From Streptomyces collinus Tu 365 (GTDB lineage Bacteria; Actinomycetota; Actinomycetes; Streptomycetales; Streptomycetaceae), in the NCBI RefSeq assembly GCF_000444875.1, contig NC_021985.1:186001-250000 (forward strand): a stretch of DNA of 64,000 bases, read 5' to 3'. Position 1 is the first letter of the stretch, and each line of letters starts with the position of its first letter. The notes below the pieces were generated by a model. That model saw nothing but the letters and a program-made list of their open reading frames with translations, was not told where the DNA came from and did not search any database. The translations under genes and the position numbers were made by a program. This document shows, one piece after another, positions 36,799 to 45,736 of this stretch.

Positions 36799-36864
36799 CG
36801 CCTGCGCCTGCGCCTGCGCCTGCGCCTGCGCCTGCGCCTGCGCCTGCGCTTGCGCTTGCGCCTG
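36799..36864. repeat. tandem hexamer array, 11 copies of CGCCTG
   Basis: Eleven head-to-tail copies of CGCCTG fill 66 bases; copies nine and ten read CGCTTG. The array sits in a 515-base stretch between genes (36540-37054), the rest of which shows no gene I can support. Because the unit is six bases long the array stays open in every frame, which creates Ala-Cys, Pro-Ala and Arg-rich open frames. I treat those as artefacts. Such arrays change length by slippage. Confidence 0.9.
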
Positions 36865-37054
36865 GACATATGACCAGACGCGGCCGCTACGCGAACCCTC
36901 GATCGGCCGGGGGGACGACGACGAGCGGTGGGAGCGCCGATCGCGCGATGGAAGGGCTGTGCCGATAGCCGGCCTTGCGAAGGCCTCGCCCGGATGGCGA
37001 CGGCATTCCTGGCGGTCTTGGTCGGACCGCGCGCGTTGGGCGGCCCGACGCCCC

Positions 37055-38260
37055 TCACGGGATGAACTTCACCTCCGGGAAGGCCGCGCTCGGGCCGTCG
37101 AGCAGAGGTCCCCGGCGGTGTCGCATGTGGAGGTCGAAGAACGCGAGCGGGTAGGCCTGCTGGGTCCGGACCGCCCGAGCCGGATCGAGGGTGCCGATCA
37201 TGTCCTGGATCTGCCGGCTCGTCATGCCGAGGACCTTGCCCGCTTGCGCGATCAGCGTCACGTCGTCGCCGTACGTGTTGTGGATGGCTCCGTCGGCCTG
37301 GATGTTCAGCCGCCAACCACGCAGGTGTGTCCAGAACTCGGCGACGTCCGGCATGGCGGCCCGGGTGAACGAAGCGGTCATCATCATGAACGGCCGGTGC
37401 AGGTCGGTGATGATGGTCGGCTGCATCGGACCGTCGATACTGAGCCCGGCGCCAACGCGCTGGTCGGCGAGTATGGTGAGCGCGATGGCGGTGCCCCCCT
37501 TCGACCAGCCGAACGCGCCGATGCACCTCGGGTCGAGGGCGCCGAGCAGTCCCTGGGGCAGTGGCCTGCCGTCGACGTCGGGGTTGTGCCCGGCGGCAAG
37601 GCCCTCGACGACGTCGAGCACGAACCGGATGTCCGTGGCGAAGTCCCGGGGCCCCAGGAACGGCGGGACCTCTGCCGGAACGGTGAGTCGGCCGTCGGGA
37701 AACTCGCTGAACGCGTCGTAGGTGTGGTCGACGGTGACCACGGCGTAGCCGTGGCTGGCGAGTTCCTGGACCATGATGGTGTGGTCGCCGCGATGGCTGC
37801 CCGAGCCGTGCGAGTACACGAGGACGGGCAGGCGGCGGCCCGTTCGGTGCATGGGCGCGCCCACGTGTGCGGCGGTGAGTGGGCCGAGGGCGGGATCGAG
37901 CGGGAAGCCGACGTCCGCCAGAATCGCCCGCAGCGCACCCTGGGTCATCCAGGGAGCACGCGGCAGGTCCTTCGTCATACGAGCGGGGTACCAGACGCTG
38001 GCCATCAGCTCACGGTGACGCCCCGGGCCGGCCACGGGATCCGGACGCGAGGTGTCGACGAGGTGGAGCGGCACCGTGCCCACCGGGTGCGGCCCGGTGG
38101 GCACGGGCAGCGTGAGCTGCGACGGACCGGGGGCGGTGGGAGCCGCCCTCGCCTGGCGCGCCGCGCTGATCGGCACCGCGGCCCCGAGCCCTGTCACCAG
38201 CGCGGCTGCGAGCAGGCGACGGCGCGTCACGTCCGTCGTGGTGACCGGTGTGATGGTCAC
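37055..38260 (-). CDS. Tat-exported alpha/beta hydrolase (PAF-acetylhydrolase-like)
   Basis: This 401-residue protein has a twin-arginine signal (TRRRLLAAALVTGLGAA, residues 12-28) and Ala-rich cleavage region. The hydrolase core shows the oxyanion segment VLVYSHGSGSHRGDH, the nucleophile S253 in FGWSKGG, an Asp in LSIDGPMQP and a likely His in DGAIHNTYGD. This is the plan of platelet-activating-factor acetylhydrolase and related secreted lipase/esterases, a group that also includes polyester hydrolases. GGGAGGACACGTGACC precedes the ATG; a GTG six bases earlier is possible. It lies 101 bases downstream of the winged-helix/membrane-protein pair in the same direction. Confidence 0.85.
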   Translation of the reverse strand: MTITPVTTTDVTRRRLLAAALVTGLGAAVPISAARQARAAPTAPGPSQLTLPVPTGPHPVGTVPLHLVDTSRPDPVAGPGRHRELMASVWYPARMTKDLPRAPWMTQGALRAILADVGFPLDPALGPLTAAHVGAPMHRTGRRLPVLVYSHGSGSHRGDHTIMVQELASHGYAVVTVDHTYDAFSEFPDGRLTVPAEVPPFLGPRDFATDIRFVLDVVEGLAAGHNPDVDGRPLPQGLLGALDPRCIGAFGWSKGGTAIALTILADQRVGAGLSIDGPMQPTIITDLHRPFMMMTASFTRAAMPDVAEFWTHLRGWRLNIQADGAIHNTYGDDVTLIAQAGKVLGMTSRQIQDMIGTLDPARAVRTQQAYPLAFFDLHMRHRRGPLLDGPSAAFPEVKFIP

Positions 38261-38361
38261 GTGTCCTCCCTGGGTCTTGGACGGTGTTCGGCGTGCTGTC
38301 CGGGTCCGCCGGACGTCGGTGGGAACCGCTCACGACTCACCGCGGTTCGCCGGGGCACGGA

Positions 38362-38700
38362 TCAGGACTCCGGGGCTGAGCTGCCGTGCTCGATCTGGTG
38401 GATGAGCCGCTTGAGCTGCGTGACCTCGTCGCGCAGGGCGCGGTCGCCCGCGGGGGTGAGGGAGAGCCAGGTGCGGGCGCGTTTGCCTTCGTAGCCCTTC
38501 TCGATCTCCACCAGACCGGCCTTCTCCAGCACCGACAGATGTTGGCTGAGGTTTCCGGCGGTGAGGCCGAGCGCCGTACGTAGGAAGCCGAACTCGACCC
38601 GGCGCGCCTGGTGGGCAACGGTGAGGATGCCGAGGCGCACGCGCTGGTGGACCACGTCGTCCAGGCCGGTGACGGGGTGCTGCTCGGGCTGATCGGTCAT
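38362..38700 (-). CDS. winged-helix transcriptional regulator
   Basis: This 112-residue DNA-binding protein has a compact winged helix (LGILTVAHQARRVEFGFLRTALGLTAGNLSQHLSVLEKAGLV) and wing (IEKGYEGKRARTWLSLTPAG). It matches the short MarR/ArsR-like HTH_34 type often paired with a membrane protein. The ATG overlaps the stop of the membrane-protein gene (ATGA), so the two are coupled and probably controlled together, perhaps by this regulator. No effector-binding domain is visible. Confidence 0.85.
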   Translation of the reverse strand: MTDQPEQHPVTGLDDVVHQRVRLGILTVAHQARRVEFGFLRTALGLTAGNLSQHLSVLEKAGLVEIEKGYEGKRARTWLSLTPAGDRALRDEVTQLKRLIHQIEHGSSAPES

Positions 38701-39443
38701 GACGCGTTACGCCGGCCGGACAGCTCGGCCAGGCCGAAGCCGAGGGCGCCGAGCAGGAGAAGGACGCCGGGGACGCCGAAGGTGGGCAGAGCGGACCACG
38801 GCGAGGTGAACGGGATCCCCGCCCAGCCGGTGGTGAGCGGCACCAGCTCGATGGGCAGGTACACCACGGCGAGCAGCAGCAGGGCGCGGCTGCGCTCCAC
38901 CCAGGCCAGCACCAGCAGCGGCAGCCCGACGGCCATGGCGTTCCCGGCGAGCCGTTCGAGGAACTTCGTCACCCCGGACGTGGGGTCGAGTTGCAGGCCC
39001 CAGAAGTCGAGCCGCTCGCCGAGCTGTGGCATCCCGTGCCGCAGGCTCCAGACCGCGGTGGCACTCGACAGGCCGACCAGGACGATCCCCGTCAGGACGT
39101 AGGGCCGGACCCGGGTCCCGACACCGCGGTTGCGGGAGCGGCGGATGTAGAAGCACGCCGTCGCGGCGTAGGCCAGGGCGAGCCCGAGGGGCCAGTAAAC
39201 CGCCGAGCCCTGCGTGACCAAGGTGCAGGCGCTGCCCGCCGCGGCTTCACCCGCCGGGCAGGCGACGGTCTCGACCTTGAAGGTGAAACGGTCGACCAGG
39301 ATGCCGCCCAGTGTGAGCACGCCCAGCAGCAGGAGGGGGAACCATGTGCCGCGCTGCGCGGCCCGGACCTTGCGGGCCAATTCACCGAGACCAGCGAGGA
39401 CTTCGTGAGGCGTGCCTTGCGAAGGCATCGAAGCGTCTGTCAT
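38697..39443 (-). CDS. polytopic membrane protein of unknown function
   Basis: The protein has 248 residues with about six hydrophobic segments (for example WFPLLLLGVLTLGGILVD, YWPLGLALAYAATACFYI, PYVLTGIVLVGLSSATAVW and VPGVLLLLGALGFGLAEL). The loop after the first helix contains two Cys (VACPAGEAAAGSACTLV) that could form a disulphide outside the cell. It is the first gene of a coupled pair with a winged-helix regulator, a common actinobacterial arrangement of unknown role. Confidence 0.75.
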   Translation of the reverse strand: MTDASMPSQGTPHEVLAGLGELARKVRAAQRGTWFPLLLLGVLTLGGILVDRFTFKVETVACPAGEAAAGSACTLVTQGSAVYWPLGLALAYAATACFYIRRSRNRGVGTRVRPYVLTGIVLVGLSSATAVWSLRHGMPQLGERLDFWGLQLDPTSGVTKFLERLAGNAMAVGLPLLVLAWVERSRALLLLAVVYLPIELVPLTTGWAGIPFTSPWSALPTFGVPGVLLLLGALGFGLAELSGRRNAS

Positions 39444-39489
39444 TCAGTCAGCTTTGCATCACAAACTAATTATGGCAAGAAACCTGTGT

Positions 39490-39720
39490 GCACCCCAAGA
39501 TCGGATCCGGCGGTCCGAGGTCGACTCCGCCGGGTGCCGACGCGTCCTCGCCGACAAGAGGTCCGGCAAGGACGACCTCCGGCCCGACCTCAAGGCCTGC
39601 CACGCCTTCCTCGCTGCCCGCGCCACCCTGGTGCTCGCCCCCCGCTCGACCGCTACGGCCACTGCGCGTGCCGGCAGACGTCGCTCGAGAGGTCGGGGCC
39701 ACACCGGACCAGGTGGTGAC
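39490..39720 (+). pseudogene. serine-recombinase (resolvase) remnant
   Basis: The plus strand reads DRIRRSEVDSAG and RVLADKRSGKDDLRPDLKAC followed by HAFLAARATLVL, the text of an invertase/resolvase catalytic domain. After a C6 run at 39638-39643 the frame changes and PLDRYGH continues, matching the 'SLDRYGRS' motif. The catalytic Ser region is missing and the rest is lost. The remnant lies in 39444-39807, directly at the left border of the amide cluster. The remainder of that gap shows only the probable promoter of the membrane-protein gene. Confidence 0.6.
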
Positions 39721-39807
39721 GCCTGGATGCTGCAGGGCACGCCGACCGGCGCACCGAGTGCACATCGCGGACGGCGCCGATCGCTGCCGCTCGCGCGAGC
39801 GGCTCCC

Positions 39808-41133
39808 TCAGTCGGGGCATGGGTCGCCCGACGCACCCTCGGAGGCATCGAGTGGTCTCGGCGTCATGACCACCCGCACCCGCGCCATCGCTCGGGCCGC
39901 CGCCTCGTTGACCTCTTCGGCCGTCTTTCCGCGCAGGAGGATGTGGCCCAGGCGCTGGAGGTTGTCGTGGGGGGCGGTCAGGGTGTCGCCGGGTGCCGCG
40001 GTGACGGTGACGTCCCGGACGTGGCCGCGCCGGGGTGGGACCTCGATGCTGCCCAGGGTGCCGGCATGTGGTGCGAGCAGGAAGCGGACGGCGGCGGCGC
40101 GGCCGTGGTGGCCGGTGAGGTCGGGGCGGATACCGAGGGCCGTCTCGACGCAGGCCCGGGCCTGGTCGACGCCGGTGGCTTCGGCGACCAGACGCATGAT
40201 GCCGTCGCCGGGTGGACGGGCGCCGACCTCGATGACGTGGGGCCGACCGTGGGGAGTGACCTTGATCTCGGTGTGGGCCAGGCCGTCGCGCAGGCCGAGG
40301 GCGGTGACCGCGCGGCTCGTGGTGTCCAGGAGGGACTCGCGGACGGCCGTGGGGAGGGTGGCGGGGACGGTGTGGCCGGTCTCTGCACGGTCAGTGCCGC
40401 TGGTGGTGAACTTCTCGGTGACGGCGAGGTGGTGGACCTCACCCCCGACGACGACGGTCTCGACGCTGAACTCGTCTCCCTCGACGTACTCCTGGGCGAG
40501 GACGGTGGTGTCGAGGGCGATGCCGTGCGGGAGTTTGTGCGTCTCGGCTCCGGCCCGGCGGACGGCGTCGGGCAGGGCGGCGGGGTCGGACACGACGCTG
40601 ACGCCGATCGAGGCGGCGTTCTCGGCCGGCTTGACCACGAGCGGGTAGGTGAGCCCGGCTTCCCGGGCGAGACGGGCGAGGGTGGTGGGCTCGCGGGCGG
40701 CGACGGTCCGCGGGGCGGGGATGCCGTGGGCGGTGAAGGCCTCGGACATCAGGCGCTTGTCGCGGCAGGCCGCAGCCCGTGCGGGATCGTGCCCGGGCAG
40801 GCCCAGGCCGGCCGCGAGGTGGGCGGCGAGCGGGGTGAGGAACTCCCAGCAGGCGACGACGCCGTCGATCCCGGTACGGCGGCAGAAGGCGGTGAGTTGG
40901 CGGAGAGTCGCGGTCGGGTCCGTGAAGTCGGGGCAGATGGTGCCGGCGATCAGCTGCCTGAGTTCGGGCGGGTATCCCGCGTACATGTGCGGGTGGGTGA
41001 CGACGTATGTCTCGGCTCCGAGCGCCGCGGCGGCCCGCAGCAGGGGCTCACCGGCGGAGACACCGGCCTCCAGCACGAGGAGCCGGGGAGCGCGCGCGTT
41101 CTCGGCAGTAGGCAAGTCAGTTCCGGGTGCCAT
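39808..41133 (-). CDS. ATP-grasp ligase
   Basis: This 441-residue carboxylate-amine ligase would activate a carboxylate as acyl phosphate and join it to an amine. The N-terminal Rossmann-like domain (RLLVLEAGVSAGEPLLRAA) is followed by the ATP-grasp fold: YPLVVKPAENAASIGVSVV (first ATP loop), VLAQEYVEGDEFSVETVV, and the Mg-binding HTEIKVTPHGRPHVIEVGARPPGD. AAGGAACCGAGC precedes the ATG. It is the last gene of the minus-strand arm (adenylation enzyme, exporter, ligase), 87 bases after the exporter. It probably adds an amino acid or trims the assembled amide; the substrate cannot be read. Confidence 0.88.
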   Translation of the reverse strand: MAPGTDLPTAENARAPRLLVLEAGVSAGEPLLRAAAALGAETYVVTHPHMYAGYPPELRQLIAGTICPDFTDPTATLRQLTAFCRRTGIDGVVACWEFLTPLAAHLAAGLGLPGHDPARAAACRDKRLMSEAFTAHGIPAPRTVAAREPTTLARLAREAGLTYPLVVKPAENAASIGVSVVSDPAALPDAVRRAGAETHKLPHGIALDTTVLAQEYVEGDEFSVETVVVGGEVHHLAVTEKFTTSGTDRAETGHTVPATLPTAVRESLLDTTSRAVTALGLRDGLAHTEIKVTPHGRPHVIEVGARPPGDGIMRLVAEATGVDQARACVETALGIRPDLTGHHGRAAAVRFLLAPHAGTLGSIEVPPRRGHVRDVTVTAAPGDTLTAPHDNLQRLGHILLRGKTAEEVNEAAARAMARVRVVMTPRPLDASEGASGDPCPD

Positions 41134-41220
41134 GCTCGGTTCCTTCGGTAGCGGGTGTCGCGTGGGTCGAGCTGGGGTGGGCGGTCGGTGGGCTCGCGGG
41201 AGCTGGGGCCCGGCGGCCGC

Positions 41221-42468
41221 TCAGCCCGCCTGCGCGGTCGCCGGTTCCTTCGAGCCGACCTCCGTGCGGGCCCGGATCGACGGTGCGAGTGCCAGTTGAC
41301 CCAAGGCGGCGAGCAGGCACAGGCCCGCGCAGGAGAGCCAGAGCACCGGGGCGCCGCCGGCGAGCAGTCGGGTGCCGACGAGGGGCGCGAGGAGGAAGCC
41401 GGTGCCCCAGGCCATGCCGAGCAGGCCGTTGTAACGTCCGCGCAGGGCGGGCGGGGCGAGGTCGGCGACGATCGCCGCGGTGACACCGAAGACGAGGACC
41501 TCGCCGACGCTCCACACCGCCACGGCGAGCCCGTACATCGTGAGATTGGCGGCGGTGGCGACGAGCGTGTTGCCCGCGGCGGCGAGGACGAAGCCGGCGG
41601 CGAGCACCCGGCTCTTGTCGAGGGCGGCCAGGCGATGGCCGACGAGGGGCTGGACGAGGATGACGACGACGCCGTTGACGCCCATGATCGCCCCGTACGC
41701 GCTGCCGTCCAGGCCGTGGCCGGCCATCGAGAGGGGGAGGGTCGCGAAGGCCTGTTGGAAGACGGTGGCGTAGATGACGACGACACCGGCGAAGGCGAGC
41801 ATCACGCGGTCGGCGACGACGGTGCCGTAGCTGCCCGTGACGTGGTCGGGGGACGCGGGGTGGGTCTCGGGGACGGCGAACCACACCAGGAAGCCGAAGA
41901 CGGCGCAGGCGGTGGCGTCCACCCAGAACAGGAGGTGGAAACCGTGGGAGGCGAGGCGGCCGCCCAGGACCATGGCGGCGGAGAAGCCGAGATTGACCGA
42001 CCACAGGAGCAGGCCGAAGGCCCGGGTGCGGTCGGCGGCGGGGACGGCGTCGGCGACCAGGGCCTGGGCGGCCGGGCGGTAGAGGTCGACGGTGACGCCG
42101 ACGGCGAGGCCGGCCGCGGTGATGGCGGGCAGGGTCCGGGCCTGGCCGAGGAGCAGGAGCGCGGCGGCGTTCGCGAGCATGCCGCCGGTGAGGGCGGCGC
42201 GGCGGCCCAGGCGGTCGGTGAGGAAGCCGCCGAGGGGCTGGGAGATGACGGAGCCGACGCCGACGGCGGTGAGGACGAGCCCGACGGTGGCGAGGGGGAC
42301 GTCGCGCGTCTGGGTGAGGTAGAGACTCAGGAACGGGCTGACCATGGCGCCGAGTCGGTTGACCAGGGTGCCCGACCACAGGACCCAGAAGGGACCGGGC
42401 AGCCCGCCGACGCGGACGCGGACCAGGGCCCGCAGCCGGGTCCGGCGGGGGGTGGCTGTGTCGGGCAT
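41221..42468 (-). CDS. MFS transporter of the amide cluster
   Basis: This 415-residue major facilitator with 12 helices starts after a basic segment (LRALVRVRVGGLPGPFWVLWSGTLVNRLG). The family loop GGFLTDRLGRRAALTGG follows helix 2, and ALVADAVPAADRTRAFGLL lies near helix 5. GAGGAGACCC precedes the ATG. It sits between the adenylation enzyme (60 bases upstream) and the ATP-grasp ligase, so it is the likely exporter or self-resistance pump for the product. Confidence 0.88.
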   Translation of the reverse strand: MPDTATPRRTRLRALVRVRVGGLPGPFWVLWSGTLVNRLGAMVSPFLSLYLTQTRDVPLATVGLVLTAVGVGSVISQPLGGFLTDRLGRRAALTGGMLANAAALLLLGQARTLPAITAAGLAVGVTVDLYRPAAQALVADAVPAADRTRAFGLLLWSVNLGFSAAMVLGGRLASHGFHLLFWVDATACAVFGFLVWFAVPETHPASPDHVTGSYGTVVADRVMLAFAGVVVIYATVFQQAFATLPLSMAGHGLDGSAYGAIMGVNGVVVILVQPLVGHRLAALDKSRVLAAGFVLAAAGNTLVATAANLTMYGLAVAVWSVGEVLVFGVTAAIVADLAPPALRGRYNGLLGMAWGTGFLLAPLVGTRLLAGGAPVLWLSCAGLCLLAALGQLALAPSIRARTEVGSKEPATAQAG

Positions 42469-42528
42469 GGGTCTCCTCGGTGACGACGGGGGCCCGCGCG
42501 GAGGACGGGCTCGGCGGATGCGCCGGAG

Positions 42529-44148
42529 TCAGTGCGCGGCGGTGAGTGCGGCCCGGTCGACCTTGCCGTTGGGCGTGGTGGGCAGGGCGTCCAGGAGGCG
42601 GATCTCGACCGGCACCATGTAGGCGGGCAGGGCGCGTGCGCAGAACTCCCGCAGGGCACCGGAGATGTCGTCGGGCTGGCGCGCGGCGCCGCCGGCGTCT
42701 CGGACGGGGGTGGCGTCCGGGGACAGGACCACGAAAGCGGCGAGCCGGGATCCGCCGCCGGGCAGCGGCAGTGGCACGGCGGTCGCGGCGGTGGCGCCGG
42801 GGTACTGCAGGAGTCGGCGTTCGACCTCGCCGAGTTCGACGCGGTTGCCGTTGATCTGTACCTGGGAGTCGCTGCGGCCCAGGAAGTAGTACTCGCCCCG
42901 CGCGCCCCGTACCGCGAGATCGCCGGTGCGCAGCACGGTCTGTCCGGACTCGGGGCACAGCGGGTCGGGCACCAGGGCGGCGCGGGTGGCCTCGGGGTCG
43001 TCCCAGTAGCCGGTGAACAGGGCAGGACTGCGCAGGTACATCTCGCCGGGAATGCCGGGACCGTCGACGACGTGGCCTTCCTCGTCGACGAGGAGGAGTT
43101 CGGCCCCCGCGTGGGCGCGGCCGATCGACAGGCGCTCCAGGTCCGCCGGGATCGGGTCGGGGACGTCCTCGAAGGAGCAGGCCATCGACTCGGTGGCGCC
43201 ATAGCAGTTGACGATCCGCAGCCCGGGGCGCAGCTCGCGCAGCCGGCGCAGTTCCGGCAGGGGGAACTCCTCGCCGCAGAACAGGACGGAGCGCAAGGTG
43301 TCGAGCGCGGCGAGGCGGGCGGGTTCGTGACGCAGGACCTGGCGCCAGATCGAGGGGACGCCGTTGACGTGGGTGGCGGCGGTGTCCGCGAGGGCGCGCA
43401 GGAAGTGCCGGGGCCAGCGCACGAGGCGCTGAGGTACGGGGACGACGGCGGCGCCGCTGGCCAGGGCGAGACCGATGTTGAGGAGGGAGAAGTCGAAGTG
43501 CAGGGGGGATGTGGAGGCGACGCGGTCGCCGGGGGCGGCGATGCGGTGTGCCAGCATGCCGCGGTAGAAGGCCGTGACGGAGCGGTGGCTCATGACAACG
43601 CCCTTGGGGCGGCCGGTGGTTCCCGAGGTGAAGACGATGTAGGCGGGGTCGGTCACGCTCGGGGTGTGGCGCCGGGGACGAGCGGGATGCGGGGCCTGCT
43701 CGACGGTGAGCGTGCCGTTGTCGAAGCGTGCGGTCCCCAGGCCGGCCGGCAGCTCGGTGCGGGTGCCGGCGCCGGCTTGGAGGTGCAGGGCGGGGCGGGC
43801 GGCGTCGATCAGGCCGCGCAGGCGTTCCTGCGGCGTCTCCGGGCTGACGGGGACGAAGGTCAGGCCGGCGCGGGAGCAGGCCAGAAGCACGGCGACGGAT
43901 TGTGCCCCGGCTTCGGCCTCCAGCAGGACGCGGGCGCCGGGCTCCAGGGCCAAGGACATGAGCCGGCGGGCGTAGGCGTCCACGGTGTCGCGGAGTTCGG
44001 CGTACGTGGTGACCGTGACGGCGCCGGAGCCGGTGGGCTCCACTACCGCGGGGTCGTGCGAGGTGTGCCGTCGAGGGTCGAGCAGGAGGTCGTGGAGGAA
44101 CTCCCCGGTGGCCTCCGGGTGGGCGGCCTGCTCGTCGTACACGGTCAC
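42529..44148 (-). CDS. free-standing adenylation enzyme
   Basis: This 539-residue AMP-forming enzyme would activate an amino or carboxylic acid and load it on a carrier protein. Core motifs: YIVFTSGTTGRPKGVVMSH (P-loop), NCYGATESM, YLRSPALFTGYWDD, VLRTGDLA, QINGNRVELGEVE and the C-terminal PNGKVDRAAL with the catalytic Lys. No carrier domain follows. The GTG at 44148 (GTGACCGTGTAC) has AAGGA upstream; the open frame extends to 44226 but without a site. It leads the minus-strand arm and is divergent from the condensation gene. The substrate pocket was not decoded. Confidence 0.9.
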   Translation of the reverse strand: MTVYDEQAAHPEATGEFLHDLLLDPRRHTSHDPAVVEPTGSGAVTVTTYAELRDTVDAYARRLMSLALEPGARVLLEAEAGAQSVAVLLACSRAGLTFVPVSPETPQERLRGLIDAARPALHLQAGAGTRTELPAGLGTARFDNGTLTVEQAPHPARPRRHTPSVTDPAYIVFTSGTTGRPKGVVMSHRSVTAFYRGMLAHRIAAPGDRVASTSPLHFDFSLLNIGLALASGAAVVPVPQRLVRWPRHFLRALADTAATHVNGVPSIWRQVLRHEPARLAALDTLRSVLFCGEEFPLPELRRLRELRPGLRIVNCYGATESMACSFEDVPDPIPADLERLSIGRAHAGAELLLVDEEGHVVDGPGIPGEMYLRSPALFTGYWDDPEATRAALVPDPLCPESGQTVLRTGDLAVRGARGEYYFLGRSDSQVQINGNRVELGEVERRLLQYPGATAATAVPLPLPGGGSRLAAFVVLSPDATPVRDAGGAARQPDDISGALREFCARALPAYMVPVEIRLLDALPTTPNGKVDRAALTAAH

Positions 44149-44402
44149 GAGGTCCTTCCGGCGGGGTGGCGCGGCAGCGAGCACCACCAACACGTGAGTT
44201 TCCGCATTACGGAAACATGATTCCACTTTGATGGTTCAGAACACTCTCACAACCGGCCGCCACTGGCCACCTCCATCGTCGCGATGCCGCCGACGCCCCT
44301 CGGAAATCGGCCTGGACACACCTCAACTCCCTATGACAGCTTGGGTCCTGCACGACGGAAAGGTTATTCCACATACCGGAAGTCGTAGGGAACGGAGTGC
44401 GG
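44149..44402. promoter_or_regulatory. divergent promoter region of the amide cluster
   Basis: These 254 bases lie between the starts of the minus-strand adenylation gene and the plus-strand condensation gene, and must drive both arms. It is less GC-rich than its surroundings in 44190-44245 and 44355-44385, where promoters are most likely. No operator repeat stands out, and no pathway regulator is encoded within the cluster. Confidence 0.45.
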
Positions 44403-45659
44403 ATGACCGCGACGGAACCACTCTCGCTGGGCCAGCTCTCCGTCTGGCACGACATCCGGGATCTCCCGTCGGGCCGCCGGCACGAGCCGAACAATGCCGC
44501 GGTGTGGGCGCTGCCGCCGGGGCCGACGGCCCCCGAGGTGGCGGCGGCACTCACCGTCCTCGCCTGTCGCCATCCTTCGCTGCGCACCCGTTACGACCTG
44601 CGTGACCCGTACCACCCGCGCCAGTGGGTCGAACCACCTGGCGCCGACCCCGCACATCTCCCGGTGACCACCGCCGCGGACCACCGCGGCGCCGCCCTCG
44701 AACTGGCCCGCCGCCCCTTCGACCTCGGCCGCGAGCAAGCCTGGCGAGCCCAACTGGCCACAGGACCGGACGGCGTGGCGCACCTGCTCTTCGTCAAGCA
44801 CCACATCGTGGCCGACGCCTGGGCGCAGGAGCTCCTGCGCCGAGAACTCCTCGCCGAGCTGGCCGGCCCCGGCTCGGCGCATCCGGTGGCCGAGCGGCCG
44901 GGTCCCGCGCACCTCGCGCGCGAGCAGTACGCCCCGGACGGGCTGCGACGTCGGCAAGCCGCTCTCGACCACTGGGCCAGGCTCCTGGCACGGGCCTCGC
45001 ATGCCCAGTTGCCGCAGACCGGTGGGAATGCCGGTGAGGTCGTCCAGGCGACCTTGCGTTCGACCGAAGCCCTCGCCGCCGCCCGAACCGTGGCCGAGCG
45101 GGCAAGGGCATCGGTGGCGAGTGCCGTCCTGGCGGCCTGGAGCGCGGTCGTCGCCCGGCGGTGCGGCGTCACCTCGGCACTGGTCCAGCTGATGAGCGCC
45201 AACCGGTTCGCCGGGCGCTGGAAGGATCTCGTCTCCTCGATGAACCAGTGGGTGCCGGCTCTCGTCGAGCACACCGACACCGATCTGGTGGACCTCGCCC
45301 GACGGGTCCACTGGAGCAGTGTCGCGGCTGTCCGGCACGGCATGCACGACGTCGACGAGGTGGCCGCCCTGCGTGCCGGCATGCCTGAAGCACCCAGTCC
45401 GGTCTGCGCGTTCAACCACGTCACCCTGCCCCCGGGCGAGGGCCGGGACGAGGCTGGTAACGACCACGCCAAGGCCACGGTCGACCGTGAGACGCCGTTC
45501 ACCACCCTCGGACCGCGCTGCTACGCACGCTCGACGGACAGCGGCAGCACCCTGTCGGTGCGCCTGACCGCCGCCGGCATCGGGCACGAAGTGTGCGCCG
45601 ACCTCCTGTGGGAGCTGCACGACACGCTGCTGGCCGCGGCCCGGCGGCCCGGACGCTGA
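44403..45659 (+). CDS. free-standing condensation-domain protein
   Basis: This 418-residue protein has the fold of an NRPS condensation domain. It starts with the C1-type LSLGQLSVWHDI. The active-site motif HHIVADAW (HHxxxDxW) is intact, so it should form an amide or ester bond between carrier-bound substrates or with a soluble amine. LMSANRFAGRWKDLVSSMNQWVP corresponds to the later latch and core region. The ATG at 44403 follows ACGGAG; a GTG six bases earlier is in frame. It opens the plus-strand arm. Discrete condensation enzymes are found in unusual assembly lines such as streptothricin's. Confidence 0.88.
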   Translation: MTATEPLSLGQLSVWHDIRDLPSGRRHEPNNAAVWALPPGPTAPEVAAALTVLACRHPSLRTRYDLRDPYHPRQWVEPPGADPAHLPVTTAADHRGAALELARRPFDLGREQAWRAQLATGPDGVAHLLFVKHHIVADAWAQELLRRELLAELAGPGSAHPVAERPGPAHLAREQYAPDGLRRRQAALDHWARLLARASHAQLPQTGGNAGEVVQATLRSTEALAAARTVAERARASVASAVLAAWSAVVARRCGVTSALVQLMSANRFAGRWKDLVSSMNQWVPALVEHTDTDLVDLARRVHWSSVAAVRHGMHDVDEVAALRAGMPEAPSPVCAFNHVTLPPGEGRDEAGNDHAKATVDRETPFTTLGPRCYARSTDSGSTLSVRLTAAGIGHEVCADLLWELHDTLLAAARRPGR

Positions 45660-45736
45660 CTCCCGGCCCCGCCGCGTCCAGCGGACCCGCCCGACTCGAC
45701 CGTCCAGCGAACGTACGCCCGCGCCAAGGAGATCCC

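Noticed and set aside
36799..36864. hexamer array as a CRISPR or iteron origin
   Set aside because: Six-base units with no spacers and no repeat-binding protein or cas gene nearby; it is a simple tandem repeat.
36572..38494. 640-codon plus-strand frame containing an Ala-Cys repeat
   Set aside because: The repeat is the translation of the hexamer array, and the rest is the shadow of the Tat-exported hydrolase.
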